A stretch of DNA of 64,000 nt from Ampullaceana balthica (GCA_944989445.1 CALYLW010000566.1:322501-386500); one strand, 5' to 3'. Counted from the first letter of the stretch, positions 33,505-45,410 are shown. Numbers and translations: made by a program. The notes: a model not told the origin generated them from the letters alone.

Positions 33505-35815
33505 ATAATTTATATAATTTTTTACCTGTTACCATCGCCAAATGATACTTAACAACCACCGAAAGTTTTATGCTTCTACCTACACGGGAAGTAGGATAAT
33601 TTTTATATTTTTATTTTTTATAGAGCTCATATAAGGAAAAAAGTACATATTGGGCCCCTGGCCCCCAGCATCTTATATATATGGAACGAAACCTGTTTAA
33701 CAACCTTTCTCATGTCATTGTGTGTATGTGTACCAAATTTCACTTTATTTTGGTTGTCTGGATCTTGAGTTATTAGAGAACAGACTAACACACAACAAAT
33801 GCGTCTAATATGTATAACATTTGGGCCCCGCCCCCCCCAGTTAGTGATAATTTTTTTTCGACTGCTACCATCGTGCGAGGGTACTCAACAACTTTCCAAA
33901 GTTCATGTTTCTACCTACAAAGAAAGATGAGGAATTAGTGTTGATTCAGTTTTATATAGCCCATATAAGAAAACAAAACGGTTTTGGCCCCCGGCCACCC
34001 ATGAGTGAACATTTTTAAATTATTTTTCGACAATTATCGTCATAAGAGTGTATTCAGCAAGTTCCCATAGTTTCATGCTTCTACCTTCACGGGAATTTGA
34101 AGAATTAGTGTTGAGTCAGTTTTAAATATAAGAGAAAAAAACTACAATAGGGCCCTTGCCCCCAGTAAGAGATAAATTATATAATTTGTTTACCTGTTGC
34201 CATCGCCAAATGATACTTAACAACTACCGAAAGTTTTATGCTTCTACCTACACGGGAAATATGATTATTTTTTTTATTTTTTTATAGAGCTCATATTAGG
34301 AAAAACTACATTTTGGGCCCCCGGCCCCCAGTATCTTATATATATGGAACGAAACTGTTTAATAACCTTTCCGGTATAATTGTGTGTACGTGTACCAAAT
34401 TTCACTTAATTTGGTTGTTTGGATCTTGAGTTAATAGGGAACATCCAGACAGACGACAGACAACAAATGCGTCTTATATGTATGCTATATGGGCAAGTAC
34501 CCGGCTTATCCCGGGTTTAAAATAAGGTTTTCTGTATAGGCGTACAAAACTGTTTATTTGCATTCTATCGAGCTGAAGGCAAGCTGCAGGCATTTAAAAA
34601 CAAATGCATGAGGAAAATTCTCCAGATCTCATATTTAGAACATAAGGCCAATGAATATGTCTGAGACCGAATCAACTCTATTACGGGATCATCAAGAAAC
34701 AATCGTAACAACAATTAAGAGATGCAAGATGGCATGGTTTGGTCATGTACTGCGACATGATACCCTGACAAAAATTATCCTTCAAAGGCACTGTAGAAGG
34801 GGGCCGGCGAAGAGGTCGACAACGGTAAAGCTGGCTGGACAACATAAAGAAATTGACAGGGATGAAATTCCATGATTATTGGCCGCCGCTCAAAATAGGC
34901 ATATGTGGAGATCGTTATCTGTTGATGTGTCCATTCGCTCCCTCCCAACGACCGCAACGGTCACGGGACTGATGATGATGATGATGATCGAGTTGATAAT
35001 TTAATTTTTTTTTCGTATGTTATCATTGCGGGAGAGTACTCAACAACTTCCCAAAGTTTCATGCTCCTATTTACACGGGAAATTGGATATTTAATGATGA
35101 GTCTGTTTTATATAGCTCATATTAGGAAAAAACCTACATTTTGGCCCAAGGCCCCCTAGTGAGTGATAATTTTATATATTTTTTTTCGCATGTTACCATC
35201 GCGCGAGGGTACTCAAAATCTTCCCAAAGTTTCATTCTTCTACTTACACGGTAAGTTGGAGAATTATTGATGAGTCAGTTTGATATATGAAAAAAAACTA
35301 CATTCAGGCCTCTGACCACCCAGTCAGTGATAATTTTTATTAATGTTTCGCCAGTTACCATTTTGGGAGGTATATAACAACTTCCCAAAGTTTCATGCTT
35401 CTACCTACACAGGAAATAGGAGATTTAATGATGAGCCTGATTTATATAGCTCATTTAAGAAAAAACTACGTTTGGGCAAATTTTACAAATTAATATGAAC
35501 TCAAACTATGACGTCACATCACATTATTTTATGGCAATAAACGCCATCTTGTTAATCTCCACACCAAAATGTTTATCATTTTACGTCTTAATTTTCAATA
35601 ATTTTTATTTTATATAGCTCATATAGGGAAAAAACTACATTTTGGGCCCCCGGCCCCCAGTATCTTATATATATGGAACGAAACCTGTTTAATAACCTTT
35701 CCGGTATAATTTTGTGTACATGTACCCAATTTCACGTTACTTGATTGTCTGGATCTTGAGTTATTAGGGAACAGACAGAAAGACGACAGACAACAAATGC
35801 GTCTTATATGTATAG
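33505..35815. repeat. Helitron-internal module repeated about seven times
   Basis: Modules share GTGATAATTTTT, TACCATCG, TACTCAACAACTTCCCAAAG, TTTCATGCTTCTACCTACAC and GGGCCCCCGGCCCCCAG. They recur from about 33505, 33840, 34010, 34170, 35000, 35165 and 35330. A second module (TCTTATATATATGGAACGAA ... CAACAAATGCGTCTTATATG) occurs at about 33670, 34330 and 35660. Confidence 0.75.
34568..34990 (+). pseudogene. LINE ORF2 C-terminus and 3' tail
   Basis: The plus strand reads LQAFKNKCMRKILQISYLEH, then KANEYV and a stop. After a frameshift it reads TIKRCKMAWFGHVLRHDTL followed by TKIIL. The motif K-x-A-W-F-G-H-V-x-R-H-D-x-L is the well-known end of endonuclease/reverse-transcriptase LINE proteins in many invertebrates. 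A (GATGAT)n microsatellite at 34970-34990 is the likely 3' tail. It interrupts the second Helitron 3' region, so it is younger than that sequence. It is 5'-truncated and inactive. Confidence 0.75.
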
Positions 35816-35890
35816 AGATAAGCTCGAAAAATGACGTCATACACATACATCCAATGAGTGAGTGAGTGACTTGGGCTATTATATTAATTA

Positions 35891-37115
35891 TGCTCCGCTC
35901 ATCCAATATAGAGTAATGCTCCGCTCATCCAATATAGAGTAATGCTCCGCTCATCCCATATAGAGTAATGTTCCGCTAGTCACACATAGAGTAATACTCC
36001 GCTAGTCATGTATAGAGTAATACTCCGCTAGTCATGTATAGAGTAATACTCCGCTAGTCATGTATAGAGTAATACTCCGCTAGTCATGTATAGAGTAATA
36101 CTCCGCTAGTCATGTATAGAGTAATACTCCGCTAGTCATGTATAGAGTAATACTCCGCTAGTCATGTATAGAGTAATACTCCGCTAGTCATGTATAGAGT
36201 AATACTCCGCTAGTCATGTATAGAGTAATACTCCGCTAGTCATGTATAGAGTAATACTCCGCTAGTCATGTATAGAGTAATACTCCGCTAGTCATGTATA
36301 GAGTAATACTCCGCTAGTCATGTATAGAGTAATACTCCGCTAGTCATGTATAGAGTAATACTCCGCTAGTCATGTATAGAGTAATACTCCGCTAGTCATG
36401 TATAGAGTAATACTCCGCTAGTCATGTATAGAGTAATACTCCGCTAGTCATGTATAGAGTAATACTCCGCTAGTCATGTATAGAGTAATACTCCGCTAGT
36501 CATGTATAGAGTAATACTCCGCTAGTCATGTATAGAGTAATACTCCGCTGGTCATGTATAGAGTAATACTCCGCTGGTCATGTATAGAGTAATACTCCGC
36601 TGGTCATGTATAGAGTAATACTCCGCTGGTCATGTATAGAGTAATACTCCGCTAGTCATGTATAGAGTAATACTCCGCTAGTCATGTATAGAGTAATACT
36701 CCGCTAGTCATGTATAGAGTAATACTCCGCTAGTCATGTATAGAGTAATACTCCGCTAGTCATGTATAGAGTAATACTCCGCTAGTCATGTATAGAGTAA
36801 TACTCCGCTAGTCATGTATAGAGTAATACTCCGCTAGTCATGTATAGAGTAATACTCCGCTAGTCATGTATAGAGTAATACTCCGCTAGTCATGTATAGA
36901 GTAATACTCCGCTAGTCATGTATAGAGTAATACTCCGCTAGTCATGTATAGAGTAATACTCCGCTAGTCATGTATAGGGGTAATACTCCGCGAGTCATGT
37001 ATAGAGTAATACTCCGCTAGTCATGTATAGAGTAATACTCCGCTAGTCATGTATAGAGTAATACTCCGCTAGTCATGTATAGAGTAATACTCCGCTAGTC
37101 ATGTATAGAGTAATT
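35891..37115 (+). repeat. 26-bp satellite, about 46 units
   Basis: Unit TAGTCATGTATAGAGTAATA followed by CTCCGC. Units are nearly identical from 36000 onward. The first few are older variants (CATCCAATATAGAGTAATGC). A block of four CTGGTCAT variants lies at about 36547-36640, and one unit at 36973-36988 has GGGGTAA and CGAG changes. Confidence 0.97.
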
Positions 37116-37299
37116 TTGTTAGCGACCCAAAAAAACAACTTTATTTGTGTCTACAATTTTTACTTAACGATTTCATATTAGCGTTATAAAATCCTTGTTT
37201 AATATGATGGGCGTAAATATTATTGGTGACTTTAAACTAAGTGTTTCCCCTCTCCTGACAAAGTATCCTTGAATGTCTTTGTTAATACTTGCTTCTTTG

Positions 37300-37590
37300 A
37301 TATTAACGTTTTAAATTAATTTTTTTGTTTTGACGATTAAATCCAAAAATGTAACGCTGCGTCATCGGGACGTAGGACGCAGCGATCTTCTGCAAATGAA
37401 GAGCGTCTGAATCGATAACAGAATACAAACATGTATGACTGATATTAACGTTTTAAATTACTTTTTGTTTTTGACGATTACATCCAAAAATGTAACGCTG
37501 CGTCATCGGGACGTAGGACGCAGCGATCTTCTGCAAATGAAGAGCGTCTGAATCGATAACAGAATACAAACATGTATGACTGATATTTTT
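37300..37590 (+). repeat. Tandem duplication, two ~140-bp copies each with a 9-bp-stem hairpin
   Basis: Copies at about 37300-37443 and 37440-37585. Each contains CGCTGCGTC-ATCGGGACGTAG-GACGCAGCG (about 37352-37381 and 37495-37524), a perfect 9-bp stem. The flanking ACTGATATT is shared. Outside the duplication the sequence looks unique. Confidence 0.9.
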
Positions 37591-38279
37591 CCCGTGTGTT
37601 TAATATTCTGGACAACACAATCTCTCTGATAAAGATTAGTTTGCTGGAAGTTCACACATAGTATGACATGAAGATCAGACGATAAAAAAGTAAATACTCA
37701 AACGTCAAATAACTTTCGCATCAACTGCACCGCTTTCACATAAAGTTTCTATTTTGCCCATGTATGTCGAAGCCTTCATGTTACTTGCTAGAGTCACTCC
37801 GAGGTGAATCCCTGACACGAACTTTCAAAACATTGCGGGGTTACTCGAGTCCCCGAAAACCAACTCTCCTCCAAGGGAGCCATTTTGAACCCTTCGCACA
37901 AGAGGGGGTCAAGCCAGGGGTCAGACCGCCATCGTTTATGCTTATCAACTTGAGCTGCTCTTCGCAATCAATACCTTTCTGCGTGTCCGACATTGGGAGG
38001 GTGTGGGGGTGGTGGTGGAGGAGGATGCTCTATGATCATCCGTCAAAATGTTTGGTACACTTTAGGGACAGGGCCCATTGCCAGCTCTCAGCCCATCAGC
38101 TTCGGGTGCGTTGAGTTCAAAATATTACTGACTTGAACATTTCGTGAATTTATTTCCGTCTCATAACCGTCATCAATGATTGAAAAGAATTCGGATTCGT
38201 TTTCTTGCACATCTCCATACGACTTCCGGGACTCACTAATTGATCCCAACTAATCCGTTTTCTATGCCCCACCTATCTG
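37591..38279. other. No gene called
   Basis: GC-balanced, with a 116-codon plus-strand ORF (37764-38114) whose product has no recognisable domain. No splice evidence. Left uncalled. Confidence 0.4.
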
Positions 38280-39010
38280 TCCAACTAATTGATCCCACTT
38301 CTAGGCCCCATTTCTTGATCCCACTTCTAGGCCCCACGTATTGATCCCACTTCTTGATCCCACTTCTAGGCCCCACTTATTGATCCCACTTCTTGATCAC
38401 ACTTCTAGGTCCCCTTCTTGATCACACTTCTAGGTCACCTTGATCCCACTTCTTGATCTCACTTCTAGGTCCCCTTCTTGATCACACTTCTAGGTCCCCT
38501 TCTTGATCCCACTTCTTGATCACACTTCTGGGTCCACTTCTTGATCCCACTTCTTGATCATACTTCTAGGTTCCCTTCTTGATCCAACTTCTTGATCACA
38601 CTTCCAGGTCCCCTTCTTGATCCCACTTCTTGATCACACTTCTAGGTCCCCTTCTTGGTCCCACTTCTTGATCCCACTTCTAGGTCCCCTTCTTGATCAC
38701 ACTTCCAGGTCCCCTTCTTGATCCCACTTCTTGATCCCACTTCTAGGTCCCCTTCTTGATCCCACTTCTTGATCCCACTTCTAGGTCCCCTTCTTGATCA
38801 CACTTTTAGGTTCCCTTCTTGATCCAATTTCTTGGTCACACTTCTAGGTACCCTTCTTGATCCCACTTCTTGATCACACTTCAAGGTCCCCTTCTTGATC
38901 CCACTTCTTGATCATACTTCTGGGTCCCCTTCTTGATCCCACTTCTTGATCCCACTTCTAGGTCCCATTTCATTATCCCACTTCTAGGTCCCATTTCATT
39001 ATCCCACTTC
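38280..39010. repeat. Minisatellite, irregular ~17-39-bp units
   Basis: Built from CTTCTTGATCCCA, CTTCTTGATCACA and CTTCTAGGTCCC blocks in varying order. The edges (38240-38300; 39005-39090) carry diverged units. Confidence 0.9.
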
Positions 39011-39379
39011 TAGGCCCCACGGCGTGACCCCATTCTTTGACACCATTTCTTGGTCCCAATTTCTGACCGCACTCCCCCCACCCCTGTCCTTGACCCCCAC
39101 AGCTGTGAGATAGGTGAACGATTCATAAGGTTCTCGTCATCAGACCATCACATCTGAGGTAAGAGTGAATCACTGACACATTAAGGTGTCTGAAAGGTGT
39201 CGTGTCTGTCCGATTGTCTGTATGTCAGTCTGTCCGCCTGTACGGCTGTCTATCTGTGTTGGCCGAATCTGCTCTTGAAATTTACATGTGTAGTGATAGA
39301 ACTGAGAAATGCGTAATAAACTTGGGGGGCATAAAAAAATACATTTGGCACAAACCAGTCTCGTGACTGTACTAGATGT
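39011..39379. other. No gene seen
   Basis: Includes a CTGTCTGT-type run at 39200-39258 and unique sequence. Confidence 0.45.
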
Positions 39380-39594
39380 GTGCTGTCCAGGGGCGTCACT
39401 AAGGTTGGTCTCACAAGGTGGGTGCGGTGGCTCATGGTGTCACCCCCCTCAAGAATTACTCCCCCACAGACCTCCTCCGAGTCTGCCAGTGTCAAATAAC
39501 GGGAACATACAGAATTTTAAATTTTGCTATTCCCCCTTGTGGTGGTGTCACACGGTGCGGCCCGCATCCCCCTAGAGACGCCCCTGGTGCTGTC
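39380..39594. mobile_element. hAT MITE, 199 bp, perfect 8-bp TSD
   Basis: GTGCTGTC at 39380-39387 and 39587-39594. Ends: CAGGGGCGTCACTAAGG at the left and CAGGGGCGTCTCTAGGG read inward from the right. Same TIR type as the 3133-bp hAT at 51959-55091, which could be related to its autonomous source. Non-coding. Confidence 0.88.
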
Positions 39595-40082
39595 CTTTCC
39601 CGGAGGAACCTTTATGAATAAATAGTTGGTATTCTGCAACTGAAATTTCATGTCAATAACTACATGACGTTTTGCTGTCTTCAAAGATGAATAATAACTA
39701 AGTATTTGATTCCGATATGTGTTCATGACATTAGTATGTTCTCAAATTTGTATTTTTTTAGTATATCCAGCAAGTTTGACACATTTGTGATAATTGTCAC
39801 GTCTAATAATGTGACAAAGTTTTAGTATGGGAGCTATGTATAATTACCATAAACAAATGTTCTGATTTGTACGGAATACATGCAGAAAATAGTCACTATT
39901 CACATTAGTTGTATTGCTTCCAAATAACCGTAACATTGTTTACAATAATGTATGTTGCGCACTTGGAACAGATAGAACAAAATATACACAAACTAATAAG
40001 ATTTTATTATTTAAAAAATAAAATTAAAGTTTTTCTAATAGATAAATAATAAATAATTATAAATACATTAGTAAATTTAACG
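39595..40082. other. No gene seen
   Basis: AT-rich, unremarkable. Confidence 0.45.
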
Positions 40083-40741
40083 GCAAATGCTAGGGCTGTT
40101 ATCGATTAATTTTAATTTAATCGTTAACTTTTGAAAAATTATCGGTTAATTAATCGATAATTTCGATTAAAGCCAAAAATAGAAATTTATGACGTCATTA
40201 AACTGAACATTTCTCACGGACATTGAAAATTAAGAATATTTTGAAAGAAAATTTTATGACAATGTGTTGATACTTGATCGGATGTTTGTGCTGAAGGTGG
40301 TACGTCAGCAATGTATTTGATCCTTTAAAAGAGAATTGTTTATGGCAGTGAACACAATAAACTTTTTCACGATCTTCGACTTTGCCATCCGCAGTTTGCT
40401 TAAAAACAAAATTTTTGCTCAACTTTCTAGTTATATGTATAAATTTAACTTCGCTGATGCTGTCAGCCATTTTTTAGCTGACGTCTGCCGGTCCACACTC
40501 CATATTAAAGTAATAAAATAAATTATAATATTACGCGGGAGAAGTTTGTACGTAAAAAAATATATAAATTATTATTAATTATTAATAATTAATTATTTAT
40601 TAATAAAAAAAATTAAAAATATTATAAATATTTTTTTTAATTTTAATCGAACTTTTATCGATTAAAATAATTTTAATCCATTAAAAAAATTAACGATTAA
40701 TCGAGAAATTAATCGTTAATTTCCGCAGCCCTAGCAAATAC
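40083..40741 (-). mobile_element. hAT element, 643 bp, with BED-finger fragment
   Basis: The ends TAGGGCTGTTATCGATTAAT and, from the right, TAGGGCTGCGGAAATTAACG flank 40091-40733. The 8-bp duplication has one mismatch (GCAAATGC / GCAAATAC). The interior is AT-rich with ATCGATTAAT-type repeats at both ends. It is an internally deleted copy of a ZBED-like hAT and the same family as the end at 16848. Confidence 0.82.
40198..40470 (-). pseudogene. BED-type zinc finger of a hAT transposase
   Basis: A 90-codon ORF with VYCVHCHKQFSFKGSNT followed by LLTYHLQHKHP, i.e. C-X2-C ... H-X4-H with the aromatic and glycine positions of a BED finger. It is the N-terminal DNA-binding domain of a hAT transposase. 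After about residue 65 the frame runs into unrelated sequence because the catalytic core is deleted. It may still be able to make a short DNA-binding peptide; this is speculation. Confidence 0.7.
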
Positions 40742-41188
40742 ACATTAAATGAATGAACAAAAGTATTTAAATTAAATCTACATTAAACATTACATACGAT
40801 TTATACCATTGAAAAAATAATTAAGTGGCGATATAAACGTGTTGTTAGAGCTGATCCTATTATCAAGGTCAAGGCCCCTAAGGCCTTAAGGAACAACCCA
40901 GTCCTCTGCGTATGAAATTAGAAAACTGAAAGATGGGAAGATATTACAATTAATTGTGTTGGTTGAAGTGTGTCCTCTGGTCTTAGCATGTTATCCATTT
41001 GGCCAAGTCTATTGATCTACATTTAAAACTTTTGGAGTGGGGGGACTGTGGGACCAAAGTATACTTTGAAGGTGGCCTGTCTAGACTGGGTTATATATCT
41101 ATCTATTAGAATTTTAGAATATGTACTTAAACATAGACGCATATACATTTTATTTGCTGAGATCGGGTGTTAATTTATTGTATGCATC

Positions 41189-41300
41189 ACATTAACTTAA
41201 CTGTAACCGATGAATTATCCATGAAACGATGGGTAAGTATGCAATACATTAACTTAACTGTAACAGATGAATTATCCATGAAACGATGGGTAAGTATTCA
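41189..41300. repeat. Direct duplication, two ~55-bp copies
   Basis: CATTAACTTAACTGTAAC, GATGAATTATCCATGAAACG and ATGGGTAAGTAT are repeated once, with a single internal difference. Confidence 0.9.
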
Positions 41301-42386
41301 ATGCTTTCAGTTCAGACTGCATCAATAAAATGATGCACACCATGCTACTGTGGACAATGAGTAATGCAACTGCAGTACCATCTCATACATTATTTTGGAA
41401 ATAGTTCTCTGTGGCGATCCTTTATAAACTCTACATTTCTATTGGTACACCAGAACATTTTGCAATATTGAGTTCTAATCGTGTGGGTTTTTTTTTAAAC
41501 TGTCTCAAATGGTTTCGGCAAAATTTTACTTGTGTGCATCCAGCCATACAATCAAATGTAAATGCCTTAAAATTTCCACCTGAAAATTTCATAGTAACAA
41601 GTCAACCTTTAAACACGATATGTTAAAAGGTGAGTTCCACACTTGCTGTCATCTGATAAGTTAATTCCAAAAACACACATATTAAATTAAAAGCTCTTAC
41701 TACTAAACACATTAAACAACAAGATCACTTTAGTCGTGTAAAAATGATGTATCAGGTTATTATCTGGTCTTATTTGACCTTTCTACTAACGACCTTCCGG
41801 GTCTGAAATTCCGTTTCAGCCATCCACCCCCTCCCCCCCGCCCCCTTGCCTTACAACTGCAGACGATCTGCAGACAAGGTCAAGGGTCAGACGTCACTCC
41901 GGCTCTAGAGAGCCATGCTGCGGTCAGAGTTGACGTAACGTCACAACAGATCCGACCAATACATCACACCAACGTCGGTCAGGAAATAGAAATAGCAACG
42001 TCATTAAAGGATTTTTTTTTGTAATGCAATCAGCAATCGAAAAGAATTTCTCGGCCTTAGCAGGACTCTCTGATCGAGACCTGATTTAGCTGCAAGAAAA
42101 CTTTGATATCTTCGCGATAATTTATAAGGGAGAACGGAGTTTTACTTGGGATTTTTTTTTCCTGCTTGGGGTTTAATAGTGTCTGAAATATTCAGACCAA
42201 ATTAGGGTAATAATAAGAGAAAAGAGAGATAGTTGTTGCCCTTTAAACTGCAGCGATGTGTAGACCATAGAAGAGTGGAGAACGGTTATTCCCCATCAAC
42301 AGGTAGTAATGTAAAAGAGTTTAAAGCAGTGTCTCTTACAACATTTTTTTAAAACAAACTATGTTGGTGTAAAGTGTAAGGGTTGT
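41301..42386. other. No gene seen
   Basis: 41815-41960 is C- and GC-rich without an exon-like ORF. The rest is AT-rich. Confidence 0.45.
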
Positions 42387-43565
42387 GTGTATCTTGGTGT
42401 GGATGGTGTGTATGATGGTATGGATGGTGTGTATGATGGTATGGATGGTGTGTATGATGGTAAGGAGGATGTGTATGATGGTATTGAGGGTGTGTATGAT
42501 GGTATGGATGGTGTGTATGATGGTATGGATGGTGTGAATGATGGTATGGAGGGTGTGTATGATGGTATTGATGATGTGTATGATGGTTTGGATGGTGTGA
42601 ATGATGGTATGGATGGTGTGAATGATGGTATGGATGGTGTGTATGATGGAATGGATGGTGTAAATGATGGTATGAATGGTGTGTATGATGGTATGAATGG
42701 TGTGTATGATGGTATGGATGGTGTGTATGATTGTATGGATGGTGTGAATGATGGTTTGGATGGTGTGAATGATGGTATTGATGATGTGTATGATGGTATG
42801 GATGGTGTGAATGATGGTATGGATGGTGTGTATGATGGAATGGATGGTGTGAATGATGGTATGGATGGAGTGTATGATGGTATGGATGGTGTGTATGATG
42901 GTATGGATGGTGTGTATGATTGTATGGATGGTGTGTATGATGGTATTGAGGGTGTGTATGATGGTATGGATGGTGTGAATGATGGTATGGAGGGTGTGAA
43001 TGATGGTATGGAGGGTGTGTATGATGGTATTGATGGTGTGTATGATGGTTTGGATGGTGTGTATGATGGTATGGATGGTGTGTATGATTGTATGGATGGT
43101 GTGTATGATGGTATTGAGGGTGTGTATGATGGTATGGAGTGTGTGTATAATGGTATGGAGGGTGTGTATGGTGGTAAGGAGGATGTGTATGATGGTTTGG
43201 AGGGTGTGTATGATGGTATTGAGGGTGTGTATGATGGTATTGAGGGTGTGTATGATGGTATGGAGTGTGTGTATTATGGTATGGAGGGTGTGTATGATGG
43301 TAAGGAGGGTGTGTATGATGGTATGGAGGGTGTTTATGATGGTATGGAGGGTGTGTATGTTGGTGTTGACGGTATGTATGTTGGTGTGGATAGTGTGAAT
43401 GGTGGTATGAAGGGTTTGTATGAGGTTATATAGGGTGTGTATGATGGTATGCAGGTTGTGTATGATGGTAAGGAGGGTGTGTATGGTGGTGTGCAGGGTG
43501 TGTATGATGGTATTGAGGGTGTTTATGGTGGTATGGAGTGTGTGTATGATGGTATGGAAGATGTG
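42387..43565 (+). repeat. 21-bp minisatellite, about 55 units, with a 348-codon open frame
   Basis: Unit GGTGTGTATGATGGTATGGA(T) with frequent A/T/G substitutions. As 21 is a multiple of three, the plus strand is open from 42387 to 43433. The product would be a repeat of the seven residues G-V-Y-D-G-M-D with conservative changes (E for D, N for Y, I/L for M). No signal peptide or unique domain is seen, and the frame ends inside the array. I treat it as a repeat, not a gene. Confidence 0.9.
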
Positions 43566-43600
43566 TGTGTGTGTGTGTATGTTAGTGTGGAGACTATGTA

Positions 43601-44514
43601 ACTTTGTTTGGGGGGGGGGCTGTTAGTCATTGGGCTAGTAGATCTAAGAATTTGACAGAATCTATTTGTTGGCCAACTAGTAGAACGCGATCAGATGGAG
43701 ATGTCTAGTAAAAAAGAAACAACGATTGCTCTACTGATTTGTGTTTTCCCAAGCTTCACAGTTCTGGGGCGGTCACCCATTATGCAAGCAAGTAAAGGGA
43801 TGGATATAGGTAGAAATAGACAGATTGTAGCACTGGCTCTGGTTTTGATTGAAAAGTCAAGTCATTGCAAGAAGGCTACCACTACAACTTCTTATTTTTA
43901 ATATTTAAAATTCATTAGTGCCTCTGCAGGTCGAATTTCAGTATAAAATAATAATGAAAAATTAAAGCAGAATTAGAGGCAATTTTTTTCCCCCTTTAGC
44001 AGGGACAAAAAATTAAAATTCTAATCAGTCTGTCAATTCATAACATCAGAAAGTTTGAAGAAATCAATAATCAATCAACTATTTGTTATTAAACAACATT
44101 TCTAAGAATGTCAACAACAAAAAAGTTTACTGTTTCTAATTATTATACTTTTGTTTTAATTTATTTTATCAGTCGTGAATAGTATTAAAAATTTTAAAAA
44201 GAGATACACCGAATTAGAACATCTCGCAAAAATTTAATTAATTTTTATTGCAATTAAAAATACATATCGCGAGTTAACTCATTTTTTTTCTAATTTTAAG
44301 TAAACGCTTTAAATATTTCATAGAAACTAAAATGTTTTCTGAAAAGAGATTTGTTTAAAATATTTACATGTTTTAATCAATCGCCCTAGAGAAAATAATT
44401 ATCAAATAAAATTTCTGATTTAGTAAGAAAACGTTAAAAAGATTCCGAGACAGGCAAGACATCAGACACCTATGTGGCACAATTTTCGGAATAATTTTGG
44501 GGGAACCTTAGCAC
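43601..44514. other. No gene seen; AT-rich
   Basis: A 68-codon ORF at 43695-43901 lacks recognisable features. From 43950 to 44420 the sequence is strongly AT-rich. Confidence 0.45.
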
Positions 44515-44529
44515 ACCAACACGTGAATA

Positions 44530-45075
44530 TTTTTGTAACATGTGAATGTTGGACATGAACAATCAGTTCAATGGAAATTGTAACATGTGAATGTTGGACA
44601 TGAACAATCAGTTCAATGGAAATTGTAACATGTGAATGTTGGACATGAACAATCAGTTCAATGGAAATTGTAACATGTGAATGTTGGACATGAACAATCA
44701 GTTCAATGGAAATTGTAGCATGTGAATGTTGGACATGAACAATCAGTTCAATGGAAATTGTAACATGTGAATGTTGGACATGAACAATCAGTTCAATGGA
44801 AATTGTAACATGTGAATGTTGGACATGAACAATCAGTTCAATGGAAATTGTAGCATGTGAATGTTGGACATGAACAATCAGTTCAATGGAAATTGTAACA
44901 TGTGAATGTTGGACATGAACAATCAGTTCAATGGAAATTGTAACATGTGAATGTTGGACATGAACAATCAGTTCAATGGAAATTGTAGCATGTGAATGTT
45001 GGACATGAACAATCAGTTCAATGGAAATTGTAACATGTGAATGTTGGACATGAACAATCAGTTCAATGGAAATTC
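44530..45075 (+). repeat. 45-bp satellite, 12 units, with a 135-bp trimer higher-order repeat
   Basis: Unit contains TGTAACATGTGAATGTTGGA, CATGAACAATCAGTTCAATG and GAAAT. Units are almost identical. The variant TAGCATG (for TAACATG) occurs at 44716, 44851 and 44986, exactly 135 bases apart, so the last part spread as three-unit blocks. Confidence 0.97.
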
Positions 45076-45336
45076 TTTAAATATTCGGTTGAATGTGCAT
45101 GCATGAACCACGTGATCATTTCTGCCGCATTCCATTTGTGCCAGACAGACATCGCGTGAAAAAAATCACTCTATCCCTCAGGTCGTATCTGTTTTATTCC
45201 GTTATATAAAGCGAGGGACAGTATTAACCCATATTACTAGCCCCCCTCGCTCGCCCGTACAAAATCATCAAAATGAGATGTTTACAAAATATGGAATATG
45301 TTAACTTGTTTCTATAGGATTGAACCCATCCATCTG

Positions 45337-45410
45337 TAGGCACGGTGTGTGTGTGTATGTGTGTGTGAGGGTGAGAGTGTGATAGAGTGTGTGGGAATGT
45401 GTGGAAGAGG
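45337..45410. repeat. GT-rich microsatellite
   Basis: GTGTGTGTGTATGTGTGTGT and related GTGAGAGTGTG sequence. Confidence 0.7.

Larger units (their letters stand above)
32767..35890 (-). mobile_element. Composite Helitron, 3.1 kb, in the satellite
   Basis: On the minus strand the insert starts near 35890 with TAATTAATATAATAGCCC followed by AAGTCACTCACTCACTC, the same start as the copy at 7.9 kb. It ends at 32767 in CGCAACCTAG, after a GGCG...CGCC stem-loop. Removing it joins satellite GAGCGGAGCA to TTACTCTATATG, which restores the repeat unit. The insertion is exactly between A and T, with no duplication, as Helitrons do. The interior holds a helicase C-terminus, an inner Helitron 3' end, several copies of a ~165-bp module, and a LINE tail. 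Confidence 0.8.

Noticed and set aside
35891..37115. CRISPR-like direct repeats
   Set aside because: Units are contiguous with no unique spacers, and the context is eukaryotic. The same applies to the 45-bp and 31-bp arrays.
37764..38114. 116-codon ORF as a gene
   Set aside because: No recognisable domain, no splice-site or promoter context, and composition typical of a chance ORF in GC-balanced DNA.
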